Assembly (NCBI GenBank): GCA_035341015.1
Contig: DAOQUL010000006.1
Location: forward strand, 35,945 to 99,944
Reading direction: 5' to 3'
Length of the DNA: 64,000 nucleotides
Source of the DNA: JAKQIM01 sp029557965
GTDB lineage: Bacteria > Chloroflexota > Anaerolineae > Anaerolineales > UBA4823
Within the stretch, counting starts at the first letter, position 1. The number at the start of each line of letters is the position of its first letter. The position numbers and the translations under genes were made by a program. This document shows, piece after piece, positions 50,262 through 58,747 of this stretch. The notes under the pieces are model-generated. The model searched no databases and was not told the origin of the DNA. It saw only the letters and a list, made by a program, of their open reading frames with translations.

Positions 50262-51329
50262 TCAACTGTGCCGCGAGTTACCCCGCTCTAACCCGGTCAA
50301 CAAGCGGCTTAAATGCTCGTAATCTTCCAGGATCATCCCCGCACCGCGTGCCACACAGCTCAACGGATCCTCTGCTACCCAAACGCGTATCTTCAATTCT
50401 TCACTCAAACGCCTATCCAATCCCTGCAGCATGCCTCCGCCCCCTGCCAGGCAAATACCCACATCCATCAGATCTGCAATGATCTCTGGAGGCGTTTCAT
50501 CCAGGGCGTCTTTAACCGTTTCAACAACCGTATCCACCGAGACCGAGATAGCTTCGCGTATCTCCACCGATGAGACTTCAACACTCTCTGGCAGACCAGT
50601 CACCAAATTTCGCCCGCGCAAGACCATCGTCTTTTCCTCGGGCAAGTGGTAAGCCGAACCAACACTCATCTTTGCCTGTTCGGCAATGCGTTCGCCGACC
50701 AATAAATTATATTTATTGCGCATATACTGGACGATATCCTGATCCATTTCATCGCCAGCCACGCGCAGCGACCGAGAAACAACAATGCCTCCCATTGACA
50801 GCACTGCCACTTCCGAAGTGCCGCCGCCAATATCCACGATCATGCTGCCGCGCACCTCGTTCACCGGCAGGCCCGCCCCTAACGCGGCTGCCTTTGGCTC
50901 CTCGATCAACCCGGCATCACGCGCCCCTGCCGACATCACGGCGTCTAACACGGCCCGCTTCTCAACCTCGGTTGCGCCCGAGGGAATGCCAACAACAACC
51001 CGCGGGCGCGGCACAGGCACAATGCTCTGCCGGTGGGCTTTTTCGATAAAATACTCCAACATCGCCTGCGTGATTTCGAACTCAGAGATCACGCCATCGC
51101 GCAGCGGCCGAATAGCCACCACGTTTGGAGGTGTGCGCCCGACCATCTCCTTGGCTTCTGCGCCAATTGCTAACGGCTGGCGCGTGCGCTTATCCACCGC
51201 CACCCAAGATGGTTCGTTAATGACAATACCTTTCCCTCGCACATTAACGAGGGTGTTCGCTGTCCCTAAATCGATCCCAATGTCCAGCGAGAAAAAACCC
51301 AGTAACCAATTAAGAGGGTTGAATGCCAA
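50262..51329 (-). CDS. mreB: Rod shape-determining actin homologue MreB
   Basis: Bacterial actin that organises wall elongation. The 355 residues show IDLGTANTLVNVRGKGIVINEPS, IPSGATEVEKRAV, the phosphate-2 motif VDIGGGTSEVAV and GGGGMLQGLDRRL. The start codon is TTG at 51329 with AGGAG 7 bases upstream; this gives the amphipathic N-terminus MAFNPLNWLLGFF. First gene of the mre-mrd run, with an extended -10 box upstream. Confidence 0.95.
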   Translation of the reverse strand: MAFNPLNWLLGFFSLDIGIDLGTANTLVNVRGKGIVINEPSWVAVDKRTRQPLAIGAEAKEMVGRTPPNVVAIRPLRDGVISEFEITQAMLEYFIEKAHRQSIVPVPRPRVVVGIPSGATEVEKRAVLDAVMSAGARDAGLIEEPKAAALGAGLPVNEVRGSMIVDIGGGTSEVAVLSMGGIVVSRSLRVAGDEMDQDIVQYMRNKYNLLVGERIAEQAKMSVGSAYHLPEEKTMVLRGRNLVTGLPESVEVSSVEIREAISVSVDTVVETVKDALDETPPEIIADLMDVGICLAGGGGMLQGLDRRLSEELKIRVWVAEDPLSCVARGAGMILEDYEHLSRLLTGLERGNSRHS

Positions 51330-51392
51330 TCTATGCTCCTGGTATGCTGTTCTGCCAGGGGTTCCCGGCGGAATCTCCTACTATATCAAGTT

Positions 51393-51401
51393 ATTATACC
51401 A
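51393..51401 (-). promoter_or_regulatory. Extended -10 promoter of mreB
   Basis: TGGTATAAT on the minus strand, about 64 bases upstream of the TTG start codon. No clear -35 box. Confidence 0.55.
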
Positions 51402-51445
51402 TCACGCATCCCGATCGATGTCGTCTTAGGGCGCTCGCAACGATT

Positions 51446-51468
51446 CATTTGACGCTCCCGATCAAATG
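51446..51468. promoter_or_regulatory. Inverted repeat in the hydrolase promoter
   Basis: CATTTGA (51446-51452) and TCAAATG (51462-51468) are exact reverse complements separated by 9 bases. The left arm overlaps the -35 box at 51449-51454 and the right arm lies in the spacer, so it could be a repressor site. Confidence 0.45.
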
Positions 51469-51477
51469 GGTTAAACT
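51449..51477 (+). promoter_or_regulatory. Promoter of the alpha/beta hydrolase gene
   Basis: TTGACG (51449-51454) and TAAACT (51472-51477) are 17 bases apart, 18 bases before the start codon. The same -10 variant TAAACT recurs at 62179. Confidence 0.55.
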
Positions 51478-51494
51478 AACCTCGAGGTGATGCC

Positions 51495-52505
51495 ATGTCA
51501 AAAAATAACCGCCCGTTTACTTCATTAACACTGGGTATGGGACTGGGGTTACTGGCCGGCTGGAGCGCCTACCAATACGCCTGGGTAGCAAAACAGCTGA
51601 AGCGCACCAATATTCAGCAATTGCTGGCGGAGCCACAAAACGCCCTCTATGCAGGCCTTACCTTCTCATCAACCCGCCAAAATGATCGTTATACCGTCCG
51701 GCACACCATCGAAAATGGCGTCGAGCGCATCACTTACACGCCAAAGCAACCTCGTTTTGAAACGCCTATCCTCATGCTGCATGGCATGTGGCACGGCGCC
51801 TGGTGCTGGCAGCAGTGGCAGGCCCTCTTCGCCGAATGGGGTTGGGAAAGTATCGCCTTCAGCTTGCCAGGTCATGGCCGCTCGCCCGTCCAACGCCCCA
51901 TCCGATTGTGCACCCTCGAATATTACCTGAGTTTCTTGAAAGAAGAAGTGAAACGCCTCCCTGGCAAACCTGTCCTCATGGGGCACAGCATGGGCGGGGC
52001 CTTGACCCAATGGTATCTCAAATACGTTGGCGATGACCTGCCCGCCACTGTTTTAGTTGCTCCCTGGGTTTCTCACAACGCACCATTAGATGCCGCCTTG
52101 CTTTTCCTGCGCGCAGATCCCTTGGGCTGCCTGCTCTGCACCTTCGGTTGGAGTTCAACACCCTTTATGAGAAGCCCCGCCAGCGCAGCCAGGCTGCTTC
52201 TATCGAACAAGGCCATTTATACGCCCGCGGAACTGCATGCGCGCCTTGGGCCCGAATCGGCGCTGATCCTATGGGAGCATCTCCCACCCCGCTGGCATCC
52301 TGCCACAAATGTCCGAGCTCCCATGCTGTGGGTCGCCGCCGAAAAAGACGCCGTGGTCAGCGTATCCGGGCAGCGCGCCTCAGCCGCCCATTACAAAGCC
52401 GATTTTCTCTTGGTAAAAGACGCCGCCCACAACCTGATGATGGAGCATAACTATCGCCAAACCGCTCAGGCAGTCAACGATTGGCTCAGCCAGGTTGTTC
52501 ATTAG
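51495..52505 (+). CDS. Alpha/beta hydrolase with N-terminal membrane anchor
   Basis: The 336 residues begin with one hydrophobic segment (SLTLGMGLGLLAGWSAYQYAW), then an alpha/beta-hydrolase domain. The nucleophile elbow is GHSMGGAL, the oxyanion region LMLHGMWHGAWCW, and likely acid and His residues are in AAEKDAVVS and DAAHNLMM. Such enzymes are esterases or lipases; the substrate is unknown. GAGGTGA precedes the ATG. It overlaps the upstream frame of the subtilisin gene. Confidence 0.85.
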   Translation: MSKNNRPFTSLTLGMGLGLLAGWSAYQYAWVAKQLKRTNIQQLLAEPQNALYAGLTFSSTRQNDRYTVRHTIENGVERITYTPKQPRFETPILMLHGMWHGAWCWQQWQALFAEWGWESIAFSLPGHGRSPVQRPIRLCTLEYYLSFLKEEVKRLPGKPVLMGHSMGGALTQWYLKYVGDDLPATVLVAPWVSHNAPLDAALLFLRADPLGCLLCTFGWSSTPFMRSPASAARLLLSNKAIYTPAELHARLGPESALILWEHLPPRWHPATNVRAPMLWVAAEKDAVVSVSGQRASAAHYKADFLLVKDAAHNLMMEHNYRQTAQAVNDWLSQVVH

Positions 52506-52551
52506 CACATTCAAAATCCCGGAACAAAAACATTCTCAAAGCGACCCCTAC

Positions 52552-54954
52552 ATGAATACATCGACCAAAAACTCCACCCCCGATTATATCAACCTCATCG
52601 TACTGATTGTTGTCAGCATCTGGGTGATCGCCCTCACAGGCGTCCAGAGCCTGGCTCATTTTATAACGGCTGGCATGTCCACCTCGATCGTGAACTGGTC
52701 TTATGCCGGCTTTCCCCTGGCGCAAACCGTTTTACTGCTCATTCCACTCTTGCCCCTGGCAATATTCTGGCGCCAGCCTCGCTATAAAGCCATCTTCCAG
52801 ACCTGGCTGTTGGCCGCCGTTTTTGGCGTTTTCATGGCGCCCGCCTTTCTCCCAGTCGCCACTGCCTCGCATACCCAGGCCCTGCTGCACGCATTCTTTG
52901 CACTGCTCTACGCCGCCCTGGCAGTTGGGGTGGCCTTCAATTTGCAACGCCGACAGAACCAAAAACTCATCCTCCGCCCATCTCTGCCTGCGCCCACGCT
53001 GTTTCTCGCGCTCCTGGTAACCTTTGTCTTTGCCCTGCCCTGGTTGACCTGGGGAGCACTGGGATCCTTGCTAGACACATTCCTGCAACTGTTGGCCGGC
53101 CTGTGCTTTGGCCTGGCTGTCGCCTTCGTGCTGGAATTATTCCTTTTCCAACCCCTGGCTCGCACCCCCAGCCAACCGGTCTCCGATTTCCTGCTCAAGG
53201 GCTTTGTCAGCGGCACAGCCATCATGGTGATGATTAGCAGCCTGGGCTTTCCATTTGGCGTGCTCCAATTGATGCTCGTCATCAGCTTACCGGTCCTGGG
53301 ATGGGCCGCGGCCCAGGTGAGTCAAATGCGGACCGGCTCCCGCTCTGCCTGGCTTGCTATTGCCATCCTCATCGGCCTGGCAGCCGCTGTACCCACGATA
53401 TTTTTTGATGCAGACGAGTTGGCCCTGGTCGCCAGCATGTCGGCGGGCGAGAGCCTCTCTTGGGTTTTCTATGCCGCCCTGGCCTCCCTGGCTTTGGGCT
53501 GGATTGTCGGCGGGCTGATCCTGGTCACCAAGCTCATTGCCGCCCCCTTGCCCAACAAACGCGTCTCCACCATTGCCCTTGGCCTCGCGGCCCTTGTGGC
53601 GCTCATTGCCAGCATTGCCATCTTTTCTATTGCAGGTCAGCCAGGCTTATATGGCGAAGGCCTGTATGTGGTTCTTAAAGACCAGGCTGATGTCAGCCCG
53701 GCGGCCGATATTGCATCTTACCCTGAGCGCCGCCAGTACGTCTACGATACCCTGGTATCGCATGCCAACGCCACCCAGGCTGATTTACGAAGCTCCTTCG
53801 ATCAAATGGGCCTGGAATACCAGCCTTACTATCTTGTCAACGCCATCCAGGTCAACGCAGGCCCGTTGCTGCGGCTATGGCTCCTCACCCGGCCCGAAGT
53901 TGACCGCGTGCTAGATAACCCCTGGATGCGCCCCCTGCCCGCTCCGCCCCCCATCAGCACCGGCGTTCAGACATCATACAATGGGCCAGACTGGAACCTG
54001 ACCAATATCGGGGCCGACCGTGTCTGGAATGAGCTGGGGGTCATTGGCGAGGGGATCATTGTTGGCCAATCTGACAGCGGCGTTCAAGGCGACCACCCTG
54101 AGCTGGCCGCGGCATACCGCGGCCAGGGTGGCCAAAACGATTACAACTGGTATGATCCGTGGAATGGTACCACCCAACCTACCGACATCGGCGGGCATGG
54201 CACCCACACGCTCGGTTCGATCTTGGGTCACAGCACAGGTGTTGCCCCCGGCGCCACCTGGTATGCTTGTGTCAACCTGGCGCGCAACCTCGGCAACCCG
54301 GCCTTATACCTGGATTGCATGCAGTTCATGCTGGCGCCCTTCCCCCAAGATGGCAATCCCCTGCAAGACGGAGACCCCACCCTTGGCGCACATGTGATCA
54401 ACAACTCTTGGGGCTGCCCTGAACTGGAAGGCTGCGATCCCGATTCGTTCTTGTACGCCGTGCGCGGCTTGCGCGCTGCGGGCGTCTTTGTGGTCGTATC
54501 CGCCGGCAATGACGGCCCGGCTTGCAACACCCTCAACACACCCCCTGCGATTTACGATGAAGCTTTCTCGGTGGGCGCCATTGACCGCTATGGGCAGATT
54601 GCCTCTTTCAGCAGCATTGGCCCGGTCACGGCCGATGGCAGCGGCCGCACCAAACCCGATATCCTGGCCCCTGGCGTCGATGTGCTCTCGAGTACCCCAG
54701 GAACCACCTACGCCAGTTTTAGCGGCACATCAATGGCCGGGCCGCACGTGGTCGGTGTGGTGGCGTTGATGTGGTCGGCTAACCCGGCCCTCATCGGCGA
54801 TATTGAGCGCACCGAACAGATCCTGATCGACACCGCCAGCCCATATACCGGTGTGCTGCCCGACTGCCCTGGGGCCAACCAAATGCCCAGTACCGTCAGC
54901 GGCTACGGTGTAGTAGATGCCTACAATGCCGTTCTGGCCGCCATGCAGCCCTGA
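52552..54954 (+). CDS. Membrane protein fused to subtilisin-type serine protease
   Basis: The 800-residue protein has two parts. Residues 10-370 carry about ten membrane spans of unknown type (INLIVLIVVSIWVIALTG onward). From about residue 480 comes an S8 protease domain: Asp in GQSDSGVQGDHPEL, His in GGHGTHTLGS, Asn in NNSWG and the nucleophile Ser in FSGTSMAGPHVVGV. The stretch between resembles a propeptide (DADISYPERRQYVYDTLVSHANA). No signal peptidase site is evident. ATG 52552 is used because an upstream in-frame ATG at 52495 overlaps the hydrolase and lacks a ribosome site. It ends at a strong terminator. Confidence 0.85.
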   Translation: MNTSTKNSTPDYINLIVLIVVSIWVIALTGVQSLAHFITAGMSTSIVNWSYAGFPLAQTVLLLIPLLPLAIFWRQPRYKAIFQTWLLAAVFGVFMAPAFLPVATASHTQALLHAFFALLYAALAVGVAFNLQRRQNQKLILRPSLPAPTLFLALLVTFVFALPWLTWGALGSLLDTFLQLLAGLCFGLAVAFVLELFLFQPLARTPSQPVSDFLLKGFVSGTAIMVMISSLGFPFGVLQLMLVISLPVLGWAAAQVSQMRTGSRSAWLAIAILIGLAAAVPTIFFDADELALVASMSAGESLSWVFYAALASLALGWIVGGLILVTKLIAAPLPNKRVSTIALGLAALVALIASIAIFSIAGQPGLYGEGLYVVLKDQADVSPAADIASYPERRQYVYDTLVSHANATQADLRSSFDQMGLEYQPYYLVNAIQVNAGPLLRLWLLTRPEVDRVLDNPWMRPLPAPPPISTGVQTSYNGPDWNLTNIGADRVWNELGVIGEGIIVGQSDSGVQGDHPELAAAYRGQGGQNDYNWYDPWNGTTQPTDIGGHGTHTLGSILGHSTGVAPGATWYACVNLARNLGNPALYLDCMQFMLAPFPQDGNPLQDGDPTLGAHVINNSWGCPELEGCDPDSFLYAVRGLRAAGVFVVVSAGNDGPACNTLNTPPAIYDEAFSVGAIDRYGQIASFSSIGPVTADGSGRTKPDILAPGVDVLSSTPGTTYASFSGTSMAGPHVVGVVALMWSANPALIGDIERTEQILIDTASPYTGVLPDCPGANQMPSTVSGYGVVDAYNAVLAAMQP

Positions 54955-54956
54955 CC

Positions 54957-54996
54957 AAAAGAGAAGAGCCTGCCGGCTGGCAGGCTCTTCTCTTTT
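54957..54996. terminator. Bidirectional terminator after the subtilisin gene
   Basis: A perfect 18-bp stem from AAAAGAGAAGAGCCTGCC (54957-54974) with a 4-base loop, the longest exact stem in the window. T-rich and A-rich ends serve both strands between convergent genes. Confidence 0.9.
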
Positions 54997-55001
54997 GGCA
55001 A

Positions 55002-55856
55002 TCATTCGTTAGCCGCTTTTCCAGGCGGGCGGCTGGCGCCGCCGCGTCCAAGTTCTTGCGAACGCTCATAAGCTGCCCAGATCGCCCGTGAGATCGCTGT
55101 GCGAAAGCCTGCCTTTTCCAGATAGTATAGCGCTGCTGCTGAGGTTCCACCAGGCGAGGTAACCTGGTTGCGCAAGCGCGCCAGGTGCTCTGGCGATGCC
55201 CGCCGGTAATAATCCACCGAACCCCTCAGGGTTTGGGCGACCAACTGCTCCGCAATGCGCCGCGGAAATCCCAGGTGCACGCCAGCGTCAACCATCGCCT
55301 CCATAAAAAGGAACACGTATGCCGGCCCCGTACCCGATAGGGCCGTAGCCATATCCAGGTAGGTCTCATCTTCAACATAGATTTCTTCTCCTAGGGCACT
55401 TAACATCTGCCGGGCGATTTCACACTGCTGCGCTGAAACACTCGGTGCCGATGTCCACACCGTGATCCCCTCCCCGATCTGAGCCGGGGTGTTGGGCATA
55501 GAACGCACAACAACATCGTGCCCCAGACCCGCGCTGATCTTTTCAATTGGCGCACCGGCTACAATCGACAGCACCAGTGCTTCTGGACGCAGAACACCCT
55601 GTAGCCCTGCCAAAACTCGCCCCAGGCGCTGCGGTTTGATCGCCAGTACCACCACATCCGCCTGCCGGGCTGCCTCAGCATTCTCAACACAACCCTGCAC
55701 TCCATAGCGGGCTTTGAGTTCATCATTCCGTTCGGCCCGTGGGCCGGCCACAATCATCGTCGATGGCTCAGCCAGGCCCTGGCGCAGTAGACCGGCAATC
55801 ATCGCTTCTGCCATCACTCCGGGGCCAATAAAAGCAATATTTTGGGTCTGTAGCAA
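55002..55856 (-). CDS. proC: Pyrroline-5-carboxylate reductase
   Basis: Last enzyme of proline synthesis. The 284 residues begin with the Rossmann nucleotide loop IGPGVMAEAMIAGLL and contain VVRSMPNTPAQIGEGIT and ALSGTGPAYVFLFMEAM, the usual substrate-binding blocks, then SPGGTSAAALYYL. Typical length. It follows ruvA and lies opposite the subtilisin gene. Confidence 0.94.
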   Translation of the reverse strand: MLQTQNIAFIGPGVMAEAMIAGLLRQGLAEPSTMIVAGPRAERNDELKARYGVQGCVENAEAARQADVVVLAIKPQRLGRVLAGLQGVLRPEALVLSIVAGAPIEKISAGLGHDVVVRSMPNTPAQIGEGITVWTSAPSVSAQQCEIARQMLSALGEEIYVEDETYLDMATALSGTGPAYVFLFMEAMVDAGVHLGFPRRIAEQLVAQTLRGSVDYYRRASPEHLARLRNQVTSPGGTSAAALYYLEKAGFRTAISRAIWAAYERSQELGRGGASRPPGKAANE

Positions 55857-55880
55857 CTCATACCTCCAACATCGCCCCGG

Positions 55881-56462
55881 TCAAGGGGTTGAAAAATACT
55901 GCAAAGCCAGACGTAATCGCGTCTCAACATCGGCTGGGGCGTCGCGCGGGATGATCTGCAAAGCCGCCTGAGCTTCGACTACGCTATAACCCAGCGTGGT
56001 CAGTGCAGACAGGACTTCCGAGTCGACATCGCTGATGGCGGTAAGCGGCGCAAGCGTATCACCAGCAGGAATACGGTCTTGCAGGTACAACAAGATCTTT
56101 TGGGCCGTCTTCTTACCAATGCCTGGCGCTCGGCACAAAATATCAGCCTGTTCGTTAAAAACAGCCCGCCGGATCGTGTCAGGATTAAGTGTCGAAAGGA
56201 CCGCCAGAGCTGAGCGAGGCCCTACCCCATCCACACCCAGCAGCAAGTCGAAGAAGTGACGGCCTTCCTTAGTCTCAAAGCCAAACAAGGTTAAAGAATC
56301 CTCACGCACGATCAGGCGCGTATGAAGATACACGGCTTCACCAGGCTGCAATTGGTCACGCAGCGGAGCAGGAACAAACACCTGCAAGCCCACCCCGCCC
56401 ACTTCTACCACAATACTGTCAGCTTCGATTGAAGCCACGCTACCACGCAGTAAGGCAATCAT
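55881..56462 (-). CDS. ruvA: Holliday junction DNA helicase subunit RuvA
   Basis: Binds Holliday junctions and loads RuvB. The 193 residues show MIALLRGSVA, an OB domain (VGLQVFVPAPL), two helix-hairpin-helix motifs (LLLGVDGVGPRSALAVL; RAPGIGKKTAQKIL) and the C-terminal RuvB-binding domain. ATG 56462 fits the AGGAG better than the ATG one codon upstream. RuvB is not in the window. Confidence 0.94.
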   Translation of the reverse strand: MIALLRGSVASIEADSIVVEVGGVGLQVFVPAPLRDQLQPGEAVYLHTRLIVREDSLTLFGFETKEGRHFFDLLLGVDGVGPRSALAVLSTLNPDTIRRAVFNEQADILCRAPGIGKKTAQKILLYLQDRIPAGDTLAPLTAISDVDSEVLSALTTLGYSVVEAQAALQIIPRDAPADVETRLRLALQYFSTP

Positions 56463-57376
56463 CATTTCTCCTGTGTATGCCCACCTGTTTCAGGGGCCGA
56501 CGCCCAACGAGCATAGATCGCCGCAGAAAGCACTCGCCCGCCGCCGCGCTCAATATTGACCAGTTCACCCGCTTCAAGCGTTCCCTTCCAACCGGCCATC
56601 AACTCTTCAACCGCATAATACACCGACAACGCCGAGGCACGGATGGCATAGGCCGTCAGGACTAAAAAGGCCGGGTTGGGCGCAAGCAGTGGTCGGCACT
56701 CCTGCAAAAGCGCCGGTAGAGCTTTAAAGAAATCCCACACCTCGCCCTTAGGACCGCGCCCAAACTTCGGGGGGTCAAGGATCAGTCCATCATAATGGGT
56801 GCCACGGCGGGCTTCGCGCCTGACAAACTTCAGCGCATCATCCACGATCCAGCGGATCGGGCGCTCGTCCAGGCCGGATAAGGCCTGGTTCTCACGCGCC
56901 TGGGCCACTGTTTTTTTCGAAGCGTCCACGTGCGTCACACGCGCCCCCGCCTGGGCGGCTGCCAACGAAGCCACGCCCGTGTAACCGAACAGGTTTAGCA
57001 CATTCATCGGCCTGCGAGCCGCTCCGATTTGCTGGGCGATCCAATCCCAATGGGCAGCCTGTTCTGGGAATACCCCCAGGTGCCGGGAAGGATTGGTACG
57101 CGCCCAAAAAGCAAGCCTCTTATAACGCATCTGCCAGGCTTGCTCAACCGGCTTCCGGTACACCCAGCGCCCGCCGCTCTCTTCGCCGGTCGGCTGGAAA
57201 AACGCGTGCGCCTGGTCCCACTCTTTTTGGGGCAGGGCTGGCTTCCAAACCGCCTGGTGTTCTGGCCGGACAAATGTATAAGGGCCAAAGCGCTCCAGGC
57301 GCGCCCCATCGCCGCTGTCCAACAAAGCGTAATCCACCCAGTCTGGAGAAGAAAGTAAGTTAAGTACCGGTTTCAT
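56462..57376 (-). CDS. Class I SAM-dependent rRNA methyltransferase (RlmI-like)
   Basis: The 304 residues match the COG1092 group of 23S rRNA cytosine-C5 methyltransferases. Visible are the SAM-binding motif VLNLFGYTGVASLAAAQAG, VDASKKTVAQARENQAL, and the catalytic/substrate block LILDPPKFGRG. The PUA-like N-terminal part has RPEHQAVWKPAL. It overlaps ruvA by one base. The exact rRNA target is inferred. Confidence 0.85.
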   Translation of the reverse strand: MKPVLNLLSSPDWVDYALLDSGDGARLERFGPYTFVRPEHQAVWKPALPQKEWDQAHAFFQPTGEESGGRWVYRKPVEQAWQMRYKRLAFWARTNPSRHLGVFPEQAAHWDWIAQQIGAARRPMNVLNLFGYTGVASLAAAQAGARVTHVDASKKTVAQARENQALSGLDERPIRWIVDDALKFVRREARRGTHYDGLILDPPKFGRGPKGEVWDFFKALPALLQECRPLLAPNPAFLVLTAYAIRASALSVYYAVEELMAGWKGTLEAGELVNIERGGGRVLSAAIYARWASAPETGGHTQEK

Positions 57377-57408
57377 GATCTCTACACATCACCACAATAG
57401 CTTCCCGT

Positions 57409-57900
57409 TCAACCCTGCAAAGCCCGCATGCGCGCGCTGTGAATATGGCAGATCGCAATCGCCAGCGCATCCGCGGCATCATCGGGTTGAGGAATTTCTT
57501 CCAGCTCCAATAGAGCCTTCACCATCATCTGAACTTGCTTTTTGTCCGCACCGCCATAACCAGCCACGGCCTGTTTCACTTCCATCGGCGTATATTCGGC
57601 CGCCACCAGTCCCGCTTGCGCCAGTGCCAATAAGGCCACCCCGCGCGCCTGACCCACGCTCAACGCCGTGGTAACATTGCGTTGGAAAAACAATTTCTCC
57701 ACCGCCCCACTCTGGGGGCGGTGGAGAAATATGATCTCGCTCAGTTGCCGGTGCAGCTCCAGCAGGCGTTCAGGCATGGACCATTTCGAGGGTGTCTGAA
57801 TGACACCGTAATCCAGGACCTTCAGCCCCCCGTCTTCGTTTTCTTGCACCAGGCCATACCCTGTCAGCGCCGTGCCAGGATCAATCCCGATGACAACCAT
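57409..57900 (-). CDS. ruvC: Holliday junction resolvase RuvC
   Basis: Cuts Holliday junctions. The 163 residues have the RNase-H-like catalytic residues: Asp in VIGIDPGTALTGYG, Glu in AVEKLFFQRN, and the C-terminal Asp pair in PDDAADALAIAICH. It lies between yebC and the methyltransferase gene, near ruvA; ruvB is missing from the cluster. Confidence 0.95.
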   Translation of the reverse strand: MVVIGIDPGTALTGYGLVQENEDGGLKVLDYGVIQTPSKWSMPERLLELHRQLSEIIFLHRPQSGAVEKLFFQRNVTTALSVGQARGVALLALAQAGLVAAEYTPMEVKQAVAGYGGADKKQVQMMVKALLELEEIPQPDDAADALAIAICHIHSARMRALQG

Positions 57901-57918
57901 GCTGCCCCGGCACCCGGA

Positions 57919-58674
57919 TTACTCTTCTTCAAGCTTCGCCAACACAGCATCCGAGATATTCAGGTTAGAGAACACATCCTGAACGTCATCCAGCTCTTCC
58001 AGCGATTCGATGGTGCGCATGACCTGCAGTGTCGCATCGGTAGCCAGCTCGATCTCGTTGGTTGGGATCATCCGCAAACCAGCCTCTTCGGGATGGATGC
58101 CCGCTTTGTTGAGGGCTACTGAAATTTCCTTGAAGGCCTCAACGGGTGCGAAGATCTCAATCGTCTCGCTGTCCAGGTTCACGTCATCTGCACCGGCCTC
58201 TACGGCCAACTCGAATACCTTGTCAGGATTTTGGCCCGCTGCGGGGAACGAGAAGTACGCCGTACGGTTGAACTGCCAACCTACCGCCCCGGCCTCAGCC
58301 ATGTTACCGCCATTCCGCGACAGCAGGTGCCTAATCTCCGCCACCGCGCGGTTGCGGTTGTCGGTGACCACCTCGATCATGAGAGCCACGCCATGATTGG
58401 CATAGCCCTCATAATACACCTGTTCAAGCGTATTACCATCCTTGCTATCGCCGGTGCCTCGCTTGATGGCACGCTCGATGTTGTCTTTCGGCATGTTCTG
58501 CGCCCGAGCCCGGTCGATCGCCAAAGCCAATGAAACGTTGGAATCTGGGTCGCCGCCGCCTTCGCGCGCCGCAAGTACAATTTCACGTGCCAGGCGAGTA
58601 AAAACCTGCCCGCGCTTGGCGTCAGCGGCGCCCTTCTTGCGCCGAATTGTAGCCCAATGCGAATGTCCTGACAT
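57919..58674 (-). CDS. yebC: YebC/PmpR family transcription or translation factor
   Basis: The 251 residues show the classic YebC pattern: MSGHSHWATIRRKKGAADAKRGQVFTRLARE, ALAIDRARAQNMPKDNIERAIKRGTG, and VYYEGYANHGVALMIEVVTDNRNRAV. YebC proteins were annotated as DNA-binding regulators and more recently linked to relief of ribosome stalling. It sits upstream of ruvC, a very common yebC-ruvC pairing. Confidence 0.95.
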   Translation of the reverse strand: MSGHSHWATIRRKKGAADAKRGQVFTRLAREIVLAAREGGGDPDSNVSLALAIDRARAQNMPKDNIERAIKRGTGDSKDGNTLEQVYYEGYANHGVALMIEVVTDNRNRAVAEIRHLLSRNGGNMAEAGAVGWQFNRTAYFSFPAAGQNPDKVFELAVEAGADDVNLDSETIEIFAPVEAFKEISVALNKAGIHPEEAGLRMIPTNEIELATDATLQVMRTIESLEELDDVQDVFSNLNISDAVLAKLEEE

Positions 58675-58726
58675 ATACTTTCTCCTGCAATTTCTCGTGG
58701 GGATAAATTTGCGTTTTAAGCAATTT

Positions 58727-58735
58727 ATTATACCA
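58727..58735 (-). promoter_or_regulatory. Extended -10 promoter of yebC
   Basis: TGGTATAAT on the minus strand, about 53 bases upstream of the yebC start. No consensus -35 box. Confidence 0.5.
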
Positions 58736-58747
58736 CGTTGTCTGAAA

